A stretch of DNA of 32,475 bases, taken from assembly GCA_002344425.1 (NCBI GenBank), contig DDTV01000032.1, positions 1 to 32,475 on the forward strand, in the 5' to 3' direction. The translations under genes were made by a program, and so were the position numbers. Below the pieces are notes generated by a model. That model saw nothing but the letters and a program-made list of their open reading frames with translations, searched no databases and was not told the DNA's origin. The stretch comes from Candidatus Falkowbacteria bacterium UBA2355. Lineage in GTDB: Bacteria > Patescibacteriota > Patescibacteriia > Patescibacteriales > Patescibacteriaceae. This document shows, in pieces, positions 8,014 to 16,600 of the stretch (the first letter of the stretch is position 1; each line of letters starts with the position of its first letter).

Positions 8014-8045
8014 TAGAATCTAGCCATCTTATTTTTTAGATTCTA
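8014..8045 (+). promoter_or_regulatory. Inverted repeat in the rpsU leader
   Basis: A perfect 9-bp inverted repeat (TAGAATCTA at 8014-8022, TAGATTCTA at 8037-8045) flanks a 14-nt T-rich loop. The hairpin ends a few bases before the putative ribosome site (AAGGCAGG) of rpsU and is not followed by a T run, so it is not a normal terminator. It is placed to control rpsU translation, or to mark an RNA-processing point between hisS and rpsU. Confidence 0.5.
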
Positions 8046-8063
8046 GAAAGGCAGGTGTGCCCT

Positions 8064-8300
8064 ATGGTTGAATTCAAACGAAAAAAAGGCGAAACATTTG
8101 AAGCTTTTCTGCGCCGCTTTAATAAGCGACTCCAGCAGAGCGGCACCCTTTATGATGCGCGCAAAAATCGTTATCATAAAAAGGACAAGAATGAGCGCGC
8201 CAAGCGTAAATCAGCTTTGATTGGTCTTGATCTTCGTCATAAAAAAGAATATGAACGCCGTACCGGCAAGTTCAAAGATGAAATGATGGGACGCTGGTAA
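8064..8300 (+). CDS. rpsU: Small ribosomal subunit protein bS21
   Basis: A small, highly basic 30S component of 78 residues. It opens MVEFKRKKGETFEAFLRRF, the standard bS21 start, and ends in a charged helical tail (KDEMMGRW). A GTG at 8055 in frame would add three residues (MCP), but ATG 8064 fits the family N-terminus and leaves about 8 nt from GCAGG, so I choose 8064. It lies 55 nt after hisS behind an inverted repeat, and a terminator follows at once. Confidence 0.93.
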   Translation: MVEFKRKKGETFEAFLRRFNKRLQQSGTLYDARKNRYHKKDKNERAKRKSALIGLDLRHKKEYERRTGKFKDEMMGRW

Positions 8301-8310
8301 TTTGTCCCAA

Positions 8311-8346
8311 TAAAAAGCCCTCGCAGATATTACGAGGGTTTTTTGT
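8311..8346. terminator. Bidirectional intrinsic terminator between rpsU and the 120-aa gene
   Basis: Stem CCCTCG (8318-8323)/CGAGGG (8333-8338) has A-rich flank on the left and TTTTTTG on the right. It therefore ends rpsU transcription on the plus strand and, read the other way, the minus-strand gene at 8367-8729. Confidence 0.85.
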
Positions 8347-8366
8347 TATAAAAATTTTTGAAATTT

Positions 8367-8729
8367 TTAAATTTTAGCTTTCAACTTTTTTAATTGGCAA
8401 CTTTTTCTTTTGGTGGCCGGCCTGAAGTCAAAGCCTGCGGGCAGAATTTTTTTCTTTTCGGCGAGCCATTGCTTAAGGCCGATGCGGTCAATTTCTTCGG
8501 AATTAAAGTTCCAAAAGCATTGATTAAGATCTTTGTTTTGATTAAGCATTATTTCCGTGCAGACAGTATAAGAATCAGCATGATAGTCTTCGAGTTTTTC
8601 TCCGAAATAACTTTTATCCTGCAGCCTGCCGGGCAGAAGATGATCAATCAATTTATCTATATCTTTGATATTTGTTAAAAGCTTTTTGGTGATTATGGAA
8701 AGAACCTGAAGTAGCGTAAATTGTTTCAT
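8367..8729 (-). CDS. Orphan protein, function unknown
   Basis: I do not recognise this 120-residue protein. The N-terminal half looks helical and amphipathic (TLLQVLSIITKKLL, then DIDKLIDHLL). It has three cysteines and a basic C-terminal tail with many lysines (from about residue 105). No signal peptide or membrane helix is clear. GGAGGA about 8 nt before the ATG and a consensus promoter (8763-8791, minus) support it as a real gene. It is divergent from the orphan gene at 8877, and both are more AT-rich in feel than the flanking core genes. Pairing with the divergent gene, for example as a two-gene module, is only a guess. Confidence 0.65.
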   Translation of the reverse strand: MKQFTLLQVLSIITKKLLTNIKDIDKLIDHLLPGRLQDKSYFGEKLEDYHADSYTVCTEIMLNQNKDLNQCFWNFNSEEIDRIGLKQWLAEKKKILPAGFDFRPATKRKSCQLKKLKAKI

Positions 8730-8762
8730 TATTATTTTCCTCCAATATTTGTTTGATATTAG

Positions 8763-8791
8763 AATCTATCAAAAATCTATATTTTTGTCAA
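8763..8791 (-). promoter_or_regulatory. Consensus promoter for the 120-aa orphan gene
   Basis: On the minus strand TTGACA (8791-8786), a 17-nt spacer and TAGATT (8768-8763). The -35 box is perfect. The expected start is near 8757, giving a leader of about 27 nt that holds GGAGGA. Confidence 0.7.
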
Positions 8792-8798
8792 TTATTGC

Positions 8799-8827
8799 TT
8801 GACTTTTATATATGGGGCGAGTATGCT
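8799..8827 (+). promoter_or_regulatory. Consensus promoter for the 164-aa orphan gene
   Basis: TTGACT (8799-8804), a 17-nt spacer and TATGCT (8822-8827). The expected start at about 8833-8835 coincides with the first base of the 18-nt repeated element. Its -35 box is 7 bp from that of the opposite promoter, so one bound protein could block or serve both. Confidence 0.75.
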
Positions 8828-8834
8828 GAACCTT

Positions 8835-8852
8835 ACAAATAGTTCTTAAAAA
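8835..8852 (+). repeat. Shared 18-nt leader element, copy B
   Basis: An exact copy of 3071-3088 (acaaatagttcttaaaaa) at the predicted 5' end of the mRNA for the gene at 8877, 24 nt before its ATG. The sequence beyond the element differs between the two loci apart from being A-rich. Confidence 0.75.
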
Positions 8853-8876
8853 CAAAATAATCTAGGAGGAATAGGC

Positions 8877-9371
8877 ATGAAACATCAAACCAATCCGATA
8901 TCAGATCCAAAAAATTTCGACAGAAAAGTTTTAGTTGTAATATTGTCCCTTGATGAAGACCCCGCTATTGCCCGCCGCAAACTAGAAACGGCCGGACGCA
9001 TGCTAAGCCAAGATGCACGTTTTAAATATTTGTTTTTAGTTGTTAACCGCCGACCCACATTAAATGAATCCTCAAGATACAACCTCTGGTATAGGCATGG
9101 ACTGGAGGTTTTAAAAAGCCATTGCAGCGATATTGAAAAGCGGGTAACAAGAAAATATCTCACCTCGTCTTCTATAGGCGAAGATTTGAAAAAGGAAATG
9201 AGGCGGGTTATTGAACAGGGCCGCTGTAAGATTTGCGAATACGGCTTTTATTTAATAAGTGATTCTCCGGAAGAGGAAAAAGAAAAAGAATGGAAAGTTG
9301 TTATGAAATATCCATTGGAAATGATTTATGCCAGCAGGGCCGCACAACATATAAGCCAATCGGTTAGATGA
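8877..9371 (+). CDS. Orphan protein, function unknown
   Basis: I do not recognise this 164-residue protein. It is charged and soluble in appearance: a strand-like VLVVILSL at about 18-25, helices rich in Arg, Lys and Glu, a YLFLVVNRR strand near 50-58, and a run of acidic and lysine residues (SPEEEKEKEW) near 130-140. This pattern fits a small alpha/beta fold. There is a strong Shine-Dalgarno site (AGGAGGA about 8 nt before the ATG), a consensus promoter and a terminator, so it is an independent transcription unit. It shares its leader element with the orphan gene after tRNA-Leu, but I see no clear protein similarity between the two. Confidence 0.75.
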   Translation: MKHQTNPISDPKNFDRKVLVVILSLDEDPAIARRKLETAGRMLSQDARFKYLFLVVNRRPTLNESSRYNLWYRHGLEVLKSHCSDIEKRVTRKYLTSSSIGEDLKKEMRRVIEQGRCKICEYGFYLISDSPEEEKEKEWKVVMKYPLEMIYASRAAQHISQSVR

Positions 9372-9393
9372 AAAAACAAAAATAATTAATTGA

Positions 9394-9426
9394 AAACCCG
9401 TCATTGAAATGACGGGTTTATTTTTT
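9394..9426. terminator. Bidirectional intrinsic terminator between the orphan gene and rel
   Basis: An 11-bp perfect stem (AAACCCGTCAT at 9394-9404, ATGACGGGTTT at 9409-9419) is followed by TATTTTTTATT on the plus strand and TTTTCAATTA on the minus strand. It serves the convergent genes on both sides; the rel stop codon lies in the stem. Confidence 0.85.
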
Positions 9427-10887
9427 ATTAAAACCGGGCAAAAAGCGTTTGATAGTATCAAGTCGGGAGCGCTTGGCGTATTGTTTGATTTTGACGCGGG
9501 CGCGACGAGTCTTTACAAAGTCCAGCCAGTCGTAATTGGGGCCTTGGCGATTTTGGTCAATAACGATTTCTACCATATCGCCGTTTTTCAAGGTCGCTTC
9601 TAGCGGCGCCATTCGACCGTTGACTCGGGCGGAAACGCACTTATTGCCGATATCGGTATGAACGGCATAGGCAAAATCAACCGGAGTAGCATTACCGGGC
9701 AAATCGTGAACATCGCCTTTGGGAGTGAAGACGAAAATACGGTCTCGAAAAATATCGAGTTTTACTTCTTTAAGAAATTGCTGGCTAGATGTAGCTTCGC
9801 GCTGAACTTCTAAGATTTCTTGCACCCAATGAGGCGTTTTTTCTCCGACTTCGATTCTATTTTGTTTGTAATACCAATGGGCCGAAATACCATAAAGAGC
9901 TTCCTCATGCATCTCCTTGGTGCGGATTTGAAACTCGGTCGGCTTGCCCCCGGGACCGAAAACGGTCGTGTGGATCGAGCGATAGCCGTTGGGTTTGGGA
10001 ACGGCGATATAGTCTTTGAAACGGGTGTAATTAGGTTTCCAAATGGAGTGAATGATGCCTAGGGTTTTATAGCAATCAGCGACGCTTGTAACAATAACGC
10101 GCAGAGCAAAGACGTCGTGAATTTCATCGAACTTGCGATGCTTCTCCTGCATCTTTTGCCAAATGCTGTAGAGATGCTTGAAGCGTCCGTCAATATGATG
10201 TTTTATTTTTTCAGCTTTTAATTTTTGGTCGACAATCTGACGTATTCGTTCGATATATTGTTTCAATTCGGTTTTACGCTCAATTTCATATTTATATTCC
10301 AATTTTTTATACTCCTCGCTGTGAAGATATTTAAAGCAGATATCTTCCATTTGCCAACGCAAGCTCCAGATGCCCAAGAGTCCGGCAATCGGTGCGTAAA
10401 TTTCCATTGTTTCTTGCGCGATGCGTTTTTGTTTTTCCTTGGGCAGTGCGTCAAGAGTTCTCAGGTTGTGCAAGCGGTCGGCGAATTTAATCAAGATGAC
10501 GCGTAAGTCTTCGGCCATGGCCAAGAACATTTTTCTCAAACTTTCTCGATAACGTTTTATACCGCGGTAACGGATTTTTGAAAGTTTGGTAATTCCTTCA
10601 ACCAGCTTGGCAACCTCGTCGCCAAAAGCTTCGCGAATGTCATCCAAGGTTTTTGTCGTATCCTCCGGAACATCGTGCAAGAGGCCGGCAGTGATAGTCG
10701 CAAGGTCGGCCCTAATCTGAGCCAGGATAAAGGCGGTATGAAGAGGGTGTTCTATATAAAGTTCGCCGCTCTTACGTCTTTGCTCGCCGTGCGCCGAAGC
10801 GGCAAACTCATAGGCGCGCCTAAGAACGCTCGTATCTGTTGCGGGCTGGTTCTTGCTGACTTGTTCTAGTATCTGTTCTATGGTCAT
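9418..10887 (-). CDS. rel: RelA/SpoT homologue ((p)ppGpp synthetase/hydrolase) without ACT domain
   Basis: Makes and probably also degrades (p)ppGpp. In 489 residues: an HD hydrolase domain with HP at about 47-48 and HDVPEDT at 71-77; the synthetase domain (about 230-340) with HGRFKHLYSIW-type and PNGYRSIHTT motifs; and a TGS domain (about 381-445, VFTPKGDVHDLPGNATPVDFAYAVH). The synthetase loop reads RFKD (289-292), the RxKD form of bifunctional enzymes rather than the ExDD form of pure synthetases. Residues of the HD site are intact. The usual zinc-finger and ACT domains of about 700-residue Rel proteins are absent, so ribosome sensing or allosteric control may differ. It is transcribed away from the surface-protein operon. 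Confidence 0.93.
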   Translation of the reverse strand: MTIEQILEQVSKNQPATDTSVLRRAYEFAASAHGEQRRKSGELYIEHPLHTAFILAQIRADLATITAGLLHDVPEDTTKTLDDIREAFGDEVAKLVEGITKLSKIRYRGIKRYRESLRKMFLAMAEDLRVILIKFADRLHNLRTLDALPKEKQKRIAQETMEIYAPIAGLLGIWSLRWQMEDICFKYLHSEEYKKLEYKYEIERKTELKQYIERIRQIVDQKLKAEKIKHHIDGRFKHLYSIWQKMQEKHRKFDEIHDVFALRVIVTSVADCYKTLGIIHSIWKPNYTRFKDYIAVPKPNGYRSIHTTVFGPGGKPTEFQIRTKEMHEEALYGISAHWYYKQNRIEVGEKTPHWVQEILEVQREATSSQQFLKEVKLDIFRDRIFVFTPKGDVHDLPGNATPVDFAYAVHTDIGNKCVSARVNGRMAPLEATLKNGDMVEIVIDQNRQGPNYDWLDFVKTRRARVKIKQYAKRSRLDTIKRFLPGFNKK

Positions 10888-10892
10888 AATCG

Positions 10893-10922
10893 TTGCGCCG
10901 AGCCTTATTAATATGGTATTAT
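10893..10922 (+). promoter_or_regulatory. Candidate promoter of the surface-protein operon
   Basis: TTGCGC (10893-10898), an 18-nt spacer and TATTAT (10917-10922) in the 73-bp gap between rel and the first large surface gene. An alternative -10 is TATGAT at 10920. There is no Shine-Dalgarno site before the ATG at 10961. Confidence 0.4.
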
Positions 10923-10960
10923 GATTGTAAAAGTAAGTTGCCGCTTAGTCAAAAAGCCCC

Positions 10961-13642
10961 ATGAAACGGTTAAGCTCGAGAGTCTTTATTTTTGCCGCAA
11001 TTTTCACCGTCGTTTTAAGCGTCGGTTTCTTTGCTATCGAGACCATCGAAGCCGGAACGGTCAATACGGGCATTGAGTTTGCGGCCGAAACCGGACTCTC
11101 GAATCAGGATATTCGGGTAACCATCGCGCGCATCATAAGAATCATTCTCGGCTTTTTGGGAATTATCGCCATTGGTTTGGTTATGTATGCCGGATGGCTT
11201 TGGATGACGTCGGGAGGCAATGAAGAAAAAATCGCTCAAGCTAAATTGATTTTGCGCAATGGTATAATCGGATTAGTCATTATCTTATCTTCCTTTGCGA
11301 TTGTTTCTTTTATTCTGAGCCGCTTGATTGGCGCAACCGGCGGCACTGGCGGCACTGGCGGAGAAGGCGGGAGCAATGGTCAAGGCATTGGTTCGCTTGG
11401 AAACGGAATTGTCAGAAGCGTTTATCCCGAACCCTTTCAACAAGATGTTCCTCGCAACACCAGTATCATCGTAACTTTCAGAGAAACTATTTTGGCTTCA
11501 AGCATCTGCGATGCCGTTACCAATGATTCGCCGGCCAAATGCGCCAGCGGCGCCAAGATAAAGCCGAACAGCGTCAAGATTTTTAAAACTTCTGTCGGCG
11601 ATAACTCGGCCAGCAATGTTATTAATGTGGCGGCGACTTCTTCTGATAACTTGACCTTTGTTTTCAAACCGGCGGCGCCGGATTATCTCGGTTCACCGAT
11701 TGAAGAAATTAATTACACCGTCGCTTTGACGCGAGATGTTAAGAAAAGCAATGGCGACGACGCCTTTAATCTAAGTGACTTCCGCTGGAGTTTCGAAGTC
11801 AGTAATCTTTTGGACTTGGTCTCGCCTAAAATCAAGAGCGTCGGCGACGCCGGAATCTTTCCGATTCCTGATGACGAAGGCGATGTTGTCAGCGGCGTCA
11901 GTCAAGCCAAGGCGGCCGAAGGAACAATTACAATTAATGCCCAGCCCTCGGCTTATCGGTCAGCCAGCGCGACGATTCAGCGCTTAACTCCGCCGCCGCC
12001 TCCGACCGACGCAACTCTTGAAGGCAATAATACTTGTGCCGATGGCACCGTAACCGTTTCAATTATTCCTCAGGGAGCAACCTTGGGTGCCCGTATCGGT
12101 TATAGTCAGCCCGGCTTACTGCCAACCGATTTACCAATTACCAATAATCGTGTGGCTATAGCGCCCTGCGGTTTGACGGTTGTTTTTACGCCCGGTTTTG
12201 CCGCCGGACACAGCTGGCGCATTACGGTTCAATCTGAAAAACAAGCTGACACCCTGACTGTCGGGTCAAAAATCTACTCCTTTGTATCAGCCAACCCAAA
12301 TGCCAATCAAATATTGGTCGGGGCCAATCCGGCCGGTACGGCCAATAATATAAGAACGGCAATTAATGCCATTCACCCAGAAGTCACTTCGCCGGCCGTG
12401 AACGGCGCCGTGGTTACAGTACGGGCCAAAATCGCCGGAACAAGCGGAAATAGCATTGAATTATCAGCCTCTGATCCGGTGGTGTTTGGAATTTCCAGAA
12501 TGCAAGGCGGAGCAGATCAGACAACGACTTATTCAATCAAAGATAAACCGGACCAGCCGAAAAATTCGGTCATTCAAATAAATTTCAATGAGGCAATTAA
12601 TCCGCTGACTGTTGCCGGAACAAGTGACGAGCTGGCCGGCATCTTGCGCGTTGTTAATGCCGAAGCCGGCGCCAAAGCTGCCAATGCGGCTTGCGCGGCA
12701 GATAATGAATGCCGTTCTTACAAGTGTTCAAATAATCTTTGCCAGGGCGATCAGTTAGCCGGAACTTTTACGGTTTCAAATCAATATCGAACGGTTGAGT
12801 TTATTTCCGATGTCAAATGCGGCGTTAACGGTTGTGGTGAAAATATTTATTGTTTGCCCGGCAACAGTCAACTGAAAGTTGAAAGTACCGCCGCCGCCTT
12901 GCAAAGCTGTTCCAGTAATGCCGACTGTACTCTGACGCCTTACACGACTTGTACGCAAGGAGTTTGTACTGATGTTGTTAATAATAAGAATTATCCGACC
13001 GCTCCCGTATTAAACGGTATTGTTGATTTGGCTGACAATTCGCTCGACGGCAACCGCAATGATAATCCCCAGGGTCAGGCTGATGTTTATAATGAGAATC
13101 GCACGATTCAAGATAACGCGGGACGCGGCGACAACCATCTTTGGTCTTTCTTTGTCAGTGATCGTTTGGATTTGACGCCGCCTAAGATACTGGGCACCGG
13201 CGTTAATAACAATCAGAGCAATGTCAATAAAACCAGCGCCATTGAAGTTATTTTTTCCAAACTGATGATGTCATCCAGTTTAACGACCGGTTCAATCACA
13301 ATTGATAATGGAATTAATCAGGTCGTTCATAAACTTTTCAATCTTTGGAGTTTGGCTAATGATCCGATTGGTTATTGGGTTCGTAAAGAAGATCGCGATG
13401 TCGATCCGCTCGATGGACGAGCTGATCGAAGCAGTGGTTTCTTGGCCCACGGAGATTTCAATGACGCGACGCTTTATCAGGCGCAGGTCGGTTCCGGCGT
13501 TAAAGATATTTATCAAAATTGCTTCAAGCCTTCGGCCAGTTTATCTTGCAACGCGACGGCCTCACTGCCTTCCTGCTGCCGCGATCAAGCCGGCAATTTG
13601 GTTCCGACGGCCAACTTAACACCGGATGGAAATTGCCCATAA
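10961..13642 (+). CDS. Exported surface protein with TrbC/VirB2-like N-terminal anchor and Ig-like ectodomain
   Basis: 893 residues. A signal-peptide-like N-terminus (1-31) precedes TGIEFAAETGLSNQD, then two hydrophobic helices (about 48-75 and 97-123) joined by a short charged loop, the layout of TrbC/VirB2 pilin-like proteins. A Gly-rich linker (TGGTGGTGGEGG) follows. The rest should lie outside the cell: a Big_5-like Ig domain opening VYPEPFQQDVPRNTSIIVTF (from about 150), more beta-rich domains, a small Cys cluster (CAADNECRSYKCSNNLC) and a further Ig-like segment near the C-terminus (TPPKILGTGVNNNQSNVNKTSAIEVIF). The N-terminal module is clearly paralogous to that of the next gene, 1 nt downstream. 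Adhesion or envelope structure is the likely role; no enzyme motif was seen. Confidence 0.85.
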   Translation: MKRLSSRVFIFAAIFTVVLSVGFFAIETIEAGTVNTGIEFAAETGLSNQDIRVTIARIIRIILGFLGIIAIGLVMYAGWLWMTSGGNEEKIAQAKLILRNGIIGLVIILSSFAIVSFILSRLIGATGGTGGTGGEGGSNGQGIGSLGNGIVRSVYPEPFQQDVPRNTSIIVTFRETILASSICDAVTNDSPAKCASGAKIKPNSVKIFKTSVGDNSASNVINVAATSSDNLTFVFKPAAPDYLGSPIEEINYTVALTRDVKKSNGDDAFNLSDFRWSFEVSNLLDLVSPKIKSVGDAGIFPIPDDEGDVVSGVSQAKAAEGTITINAQPSAYRSASATIQRLTPPPPPTDATLEGNNTCADGTVTVSIIPQGATLGARIGYSQPGLLPTDLPITNNRVAIAPCGLTVVFTPGFAAGHSWRITVQSEKQADTLTVGSKIYSFVSANPNANQILVGANPAGTANNIRTAINAIHPEVTSPAVNGAVVTVRAKIAGTSGNSIELSASDPVVFGISRMQGGADQTTTYSIKDKPDQPKNSVIQINFNEAINPLTVAGTSDELAGILRVVNAEAGAKAANAACAADNECRSYKCSNNLCQGDQLAGTFTVSNQYRTVEFISDVKCGVNGCGENIYCLPGNSQLKVESTAAALQSCSSNADCTLTPYTTCTQGVCTDVVNNKNYPTAPVLNGIVDLADNSLDGNRNDNPQGQADVYNENRTIQDNAGRGDNHLWSFFVSDRLDLTPPKILGTGVNNNQSNVNKTSAIEVIFSKLMMSSSLTTGSITIDNGINQVVHKLFNLWSLANDPIGYWVRKEDRDVDPLDGRADRSSGFLAHGDFNDATLYQAQVGSGVKDIYQNCFKPSASLSCNATASLPSCCRDQAGNLVPTANLTPDGNCP

Positions 13643-13643
13643 T

Positions 13644-16600
13644 ATGAAAGCAAGATTCAACAAATATAATTTATTTGCCATCTTCTCCGCTTTATTGCTA
13701 ATCGGAGCTTTATGGTTTTCTGTGGGCGATGTCTTGGCTCAGAATCTTAATACCGGTCTTGAGTTTGCCGAAGAAACCGGTTTATCTAATCAGGATCCCA
13801 GAATTGCAATTGCCCGTATCATCCGAATCGTTCTCGGCTTTTTGGGTATTATAGCGGTCGGCATTATGATTTATGCCGGCTTTATTTGGATGACCGCTAA
13901 GGGCGAGGAAGAAAAAATCAATAAAGCCAAAAAGATAATGCTTTCCGGCGGAATCGGATTAATTATAATTCTCGCCTCCTTTGGCATAGCAACCTTTGTC
14001 ATGAGCCGTTTATCAGATGCGACCGGCGGTAGCGGAGGCAGTGGCGGCGGAGGCGGCGGAGGCGGCATTGGCGGCGGCAGCGATGTTTTCGCGGTCAGTG
14101 GAACAACGCCGGCTAATTTGGCCGTTAATGTACCGCGCAATGCGGTTATCCGTTTCCGATTTACAAAAGCGGTTAAAGAAGTCTCTGTTAATGAAGGCAG
14201 TTTTGCCGTGAACGTCGCCGGAACGCGCAGTGTCAGCGGCAATTACATCGAATTTATCCCTTCTGCTAATTGCGAGGCGCCGAATGAAAGTTTGAAATGT
14301 TTTGCGGCCAACAGCACGGTTACGGTCCAAGCGGCCAGTGGAATATTAAGTATTGATGATCGAACTCTTAATTGTTCCGGATCTTCTTTATGTAATATAT
14401 CTTTCAATGTCGGTGAAATTGTCGATACTAGCGCGCCGCGCGTCAATATAACAAATCAGCAGGTTTGTGTTTCCAGTGACAATACTTTGCGCGCTTCCAG
14501 TATTGATGATTGGGGAGTCTCTTTCATTGATTTTTTTGTTGATGGCAATCAAGTCGCATCGGCTATCAATAATTCAGTTCCCTTTGTGGGAAGTCCATTC
14601 AATGCCGAGGCTCTTTGGAACGCCAATGGTTATCAGACCGGCCAGAATGTTTTGTTAAAAGCGACCGCCTATGACTTGGATAGCAATCAAGCTTCATCGG
14701 AAAAAGAAGTGGTTGTTTCAGCTTCCCATTGTTGTAATGGCGTTCAAGACGGTGATGAAACAGGCATAGATTGCGGAGGCAGTTGTTTGTCTTGTGCGGC
14801 CATGGCCCGGCCTTCGATTGATAACGTAGGACCGGCCGGAGGTTTTTGTTCTAACGATGTCAATAAATTTTGCCGCAAAGCGACCGAGGTGGCGGATTGC
14901 GGTGCTAACGCAAGCTGTGATCTCGGCACGCCGAACGGCGCGACCGGAAACTTTGTAACAATTACCGGTTCCGGTTTTGGAACGGCGCGCGGCAAAGTAT
15001 TTTTTACAAATGCAGGCGGAACGCAGGTTGAAGCCGTGCTGGCCGACGATGCCGCAACCGGCAATCCCTCTTGTACTAATTCGGTTTGGCAGGATAAGCA
15101 GATCATTGCCGTGGTCCCGGCCGGCGCCGAACAAGGCAAAATCTCAATAACGACTTCAGACAATAAAACCGACGCAACTGATGATGACTACGGAACCTTA
15201 TTGAATGATTTTAAAAAGAACACCATCCAACGTCCTGGTATCTGCGCCTTGACGCCGGTCAAGGGTAAATTGAATGATGTGGTTGCTTATCAGGGCGTTA
15301 AGCTAAGCGCCGCAGAAGCTTATTATGGCAATTTGTCTAGCAATATAAAGGCGCCGATTTCTTCATTCAATTCCGAAAAAGAAGGTACGGCAACAGTGCC
15401 TAATTTAGCCAGCGGTTTGACGACTACCTTTGTTTTAAAATCAAATGTTGAGAGCAACTACATTCCCTTTACCAAAGAGAACGAACCTTACGACGGACCG
15501 ATTATTAGTTCGATTGAACCGTCTTCCGGCCCGATAGGCCAATATGTAACCATCAGAGGTTCGGGTTTTGGTTCGAGCAAATCAACCAGCAAGGTTTTCT
15601 TCGGAGACACTGGCGGACGAGAGGCCGATTATGCCTTCCCTGATGTTTGTGCGGAAAGTGTTTGGGATGATAAGCAAATTGTCGTCAAAGTTCCTGCCGG
15701 CATCGCTGACAATACGAGTTATAAGTTAACCATTGAGCGTGCCGGTTTCCCGACAGCAGATTCGGGAACTCAAATGTTTGAAGTTACAAGCGGATCGCCT
15801 AATCCGGGTATCTGCCGTTTACAACCTTCCTTGGGTCAGCCTAATAGCGAAGTCATTTTTTGGGGTGAGTATTTCCGTGATAAGGACGCCGCCAGCACAA
15901 TTCGTTTTTATAATAATGTTAACCAGCAAGGACAAGCGATCAGTTTTTGGCAGATTGACGAAAGCGCTTCGGGAATTAAACCTTGGAAAGCGATTACAAC
16001 CGTTCCGCAAACGGCCGCGACCGGACCAGTTAAATTATTGGTCGGTACGCCCGCTCAATCAAGCAATGTTTTGAATTTTAAAGTTGGCCAATGCTCCCAA
16101 GACAGCGATTGCGGCGGCGGTACCGCTACCTGCTGCGCCGCTGGTTTGCCGGAAGCCGGTAAATGTAAAGCAACAGCCGGCGAGTGTTATGGTTCGGTTG
16201 CGACCAGCGTTTATGAATGGCGTTTTTCAACCGGCGCGAGCGCTAGCTGCGCTCCGGATCAACAGCAATGCGGTACGGTTTGTTGCGCCGGTGCCTGTGA
16301 TGAAACCACTCCGAATAAATGCGCTGCTTGTTTGCAGGGTCAGAATGAATGCGGCGACGGTCAATGTTGCAATGAAGACTGCGAAGTACCGCCCGGCGGC
16401 GGAGACAGCACCTGTCCTGATCCGACTTCCTGCTCTGGATATTCCTACAATCAATGTTTAGAAGGTTTCTACTGTCCGAACTCACCCGGTCTCTGTTCGC
16501 CTTACCCAGGAACAAATAATCCGATTGAGGTCGGTGTCTGCGGTAACCAAGCCTGTGAAGACAAACCCGGCTGTTCCGGCGGCGCCTGTAGCTATGATTC

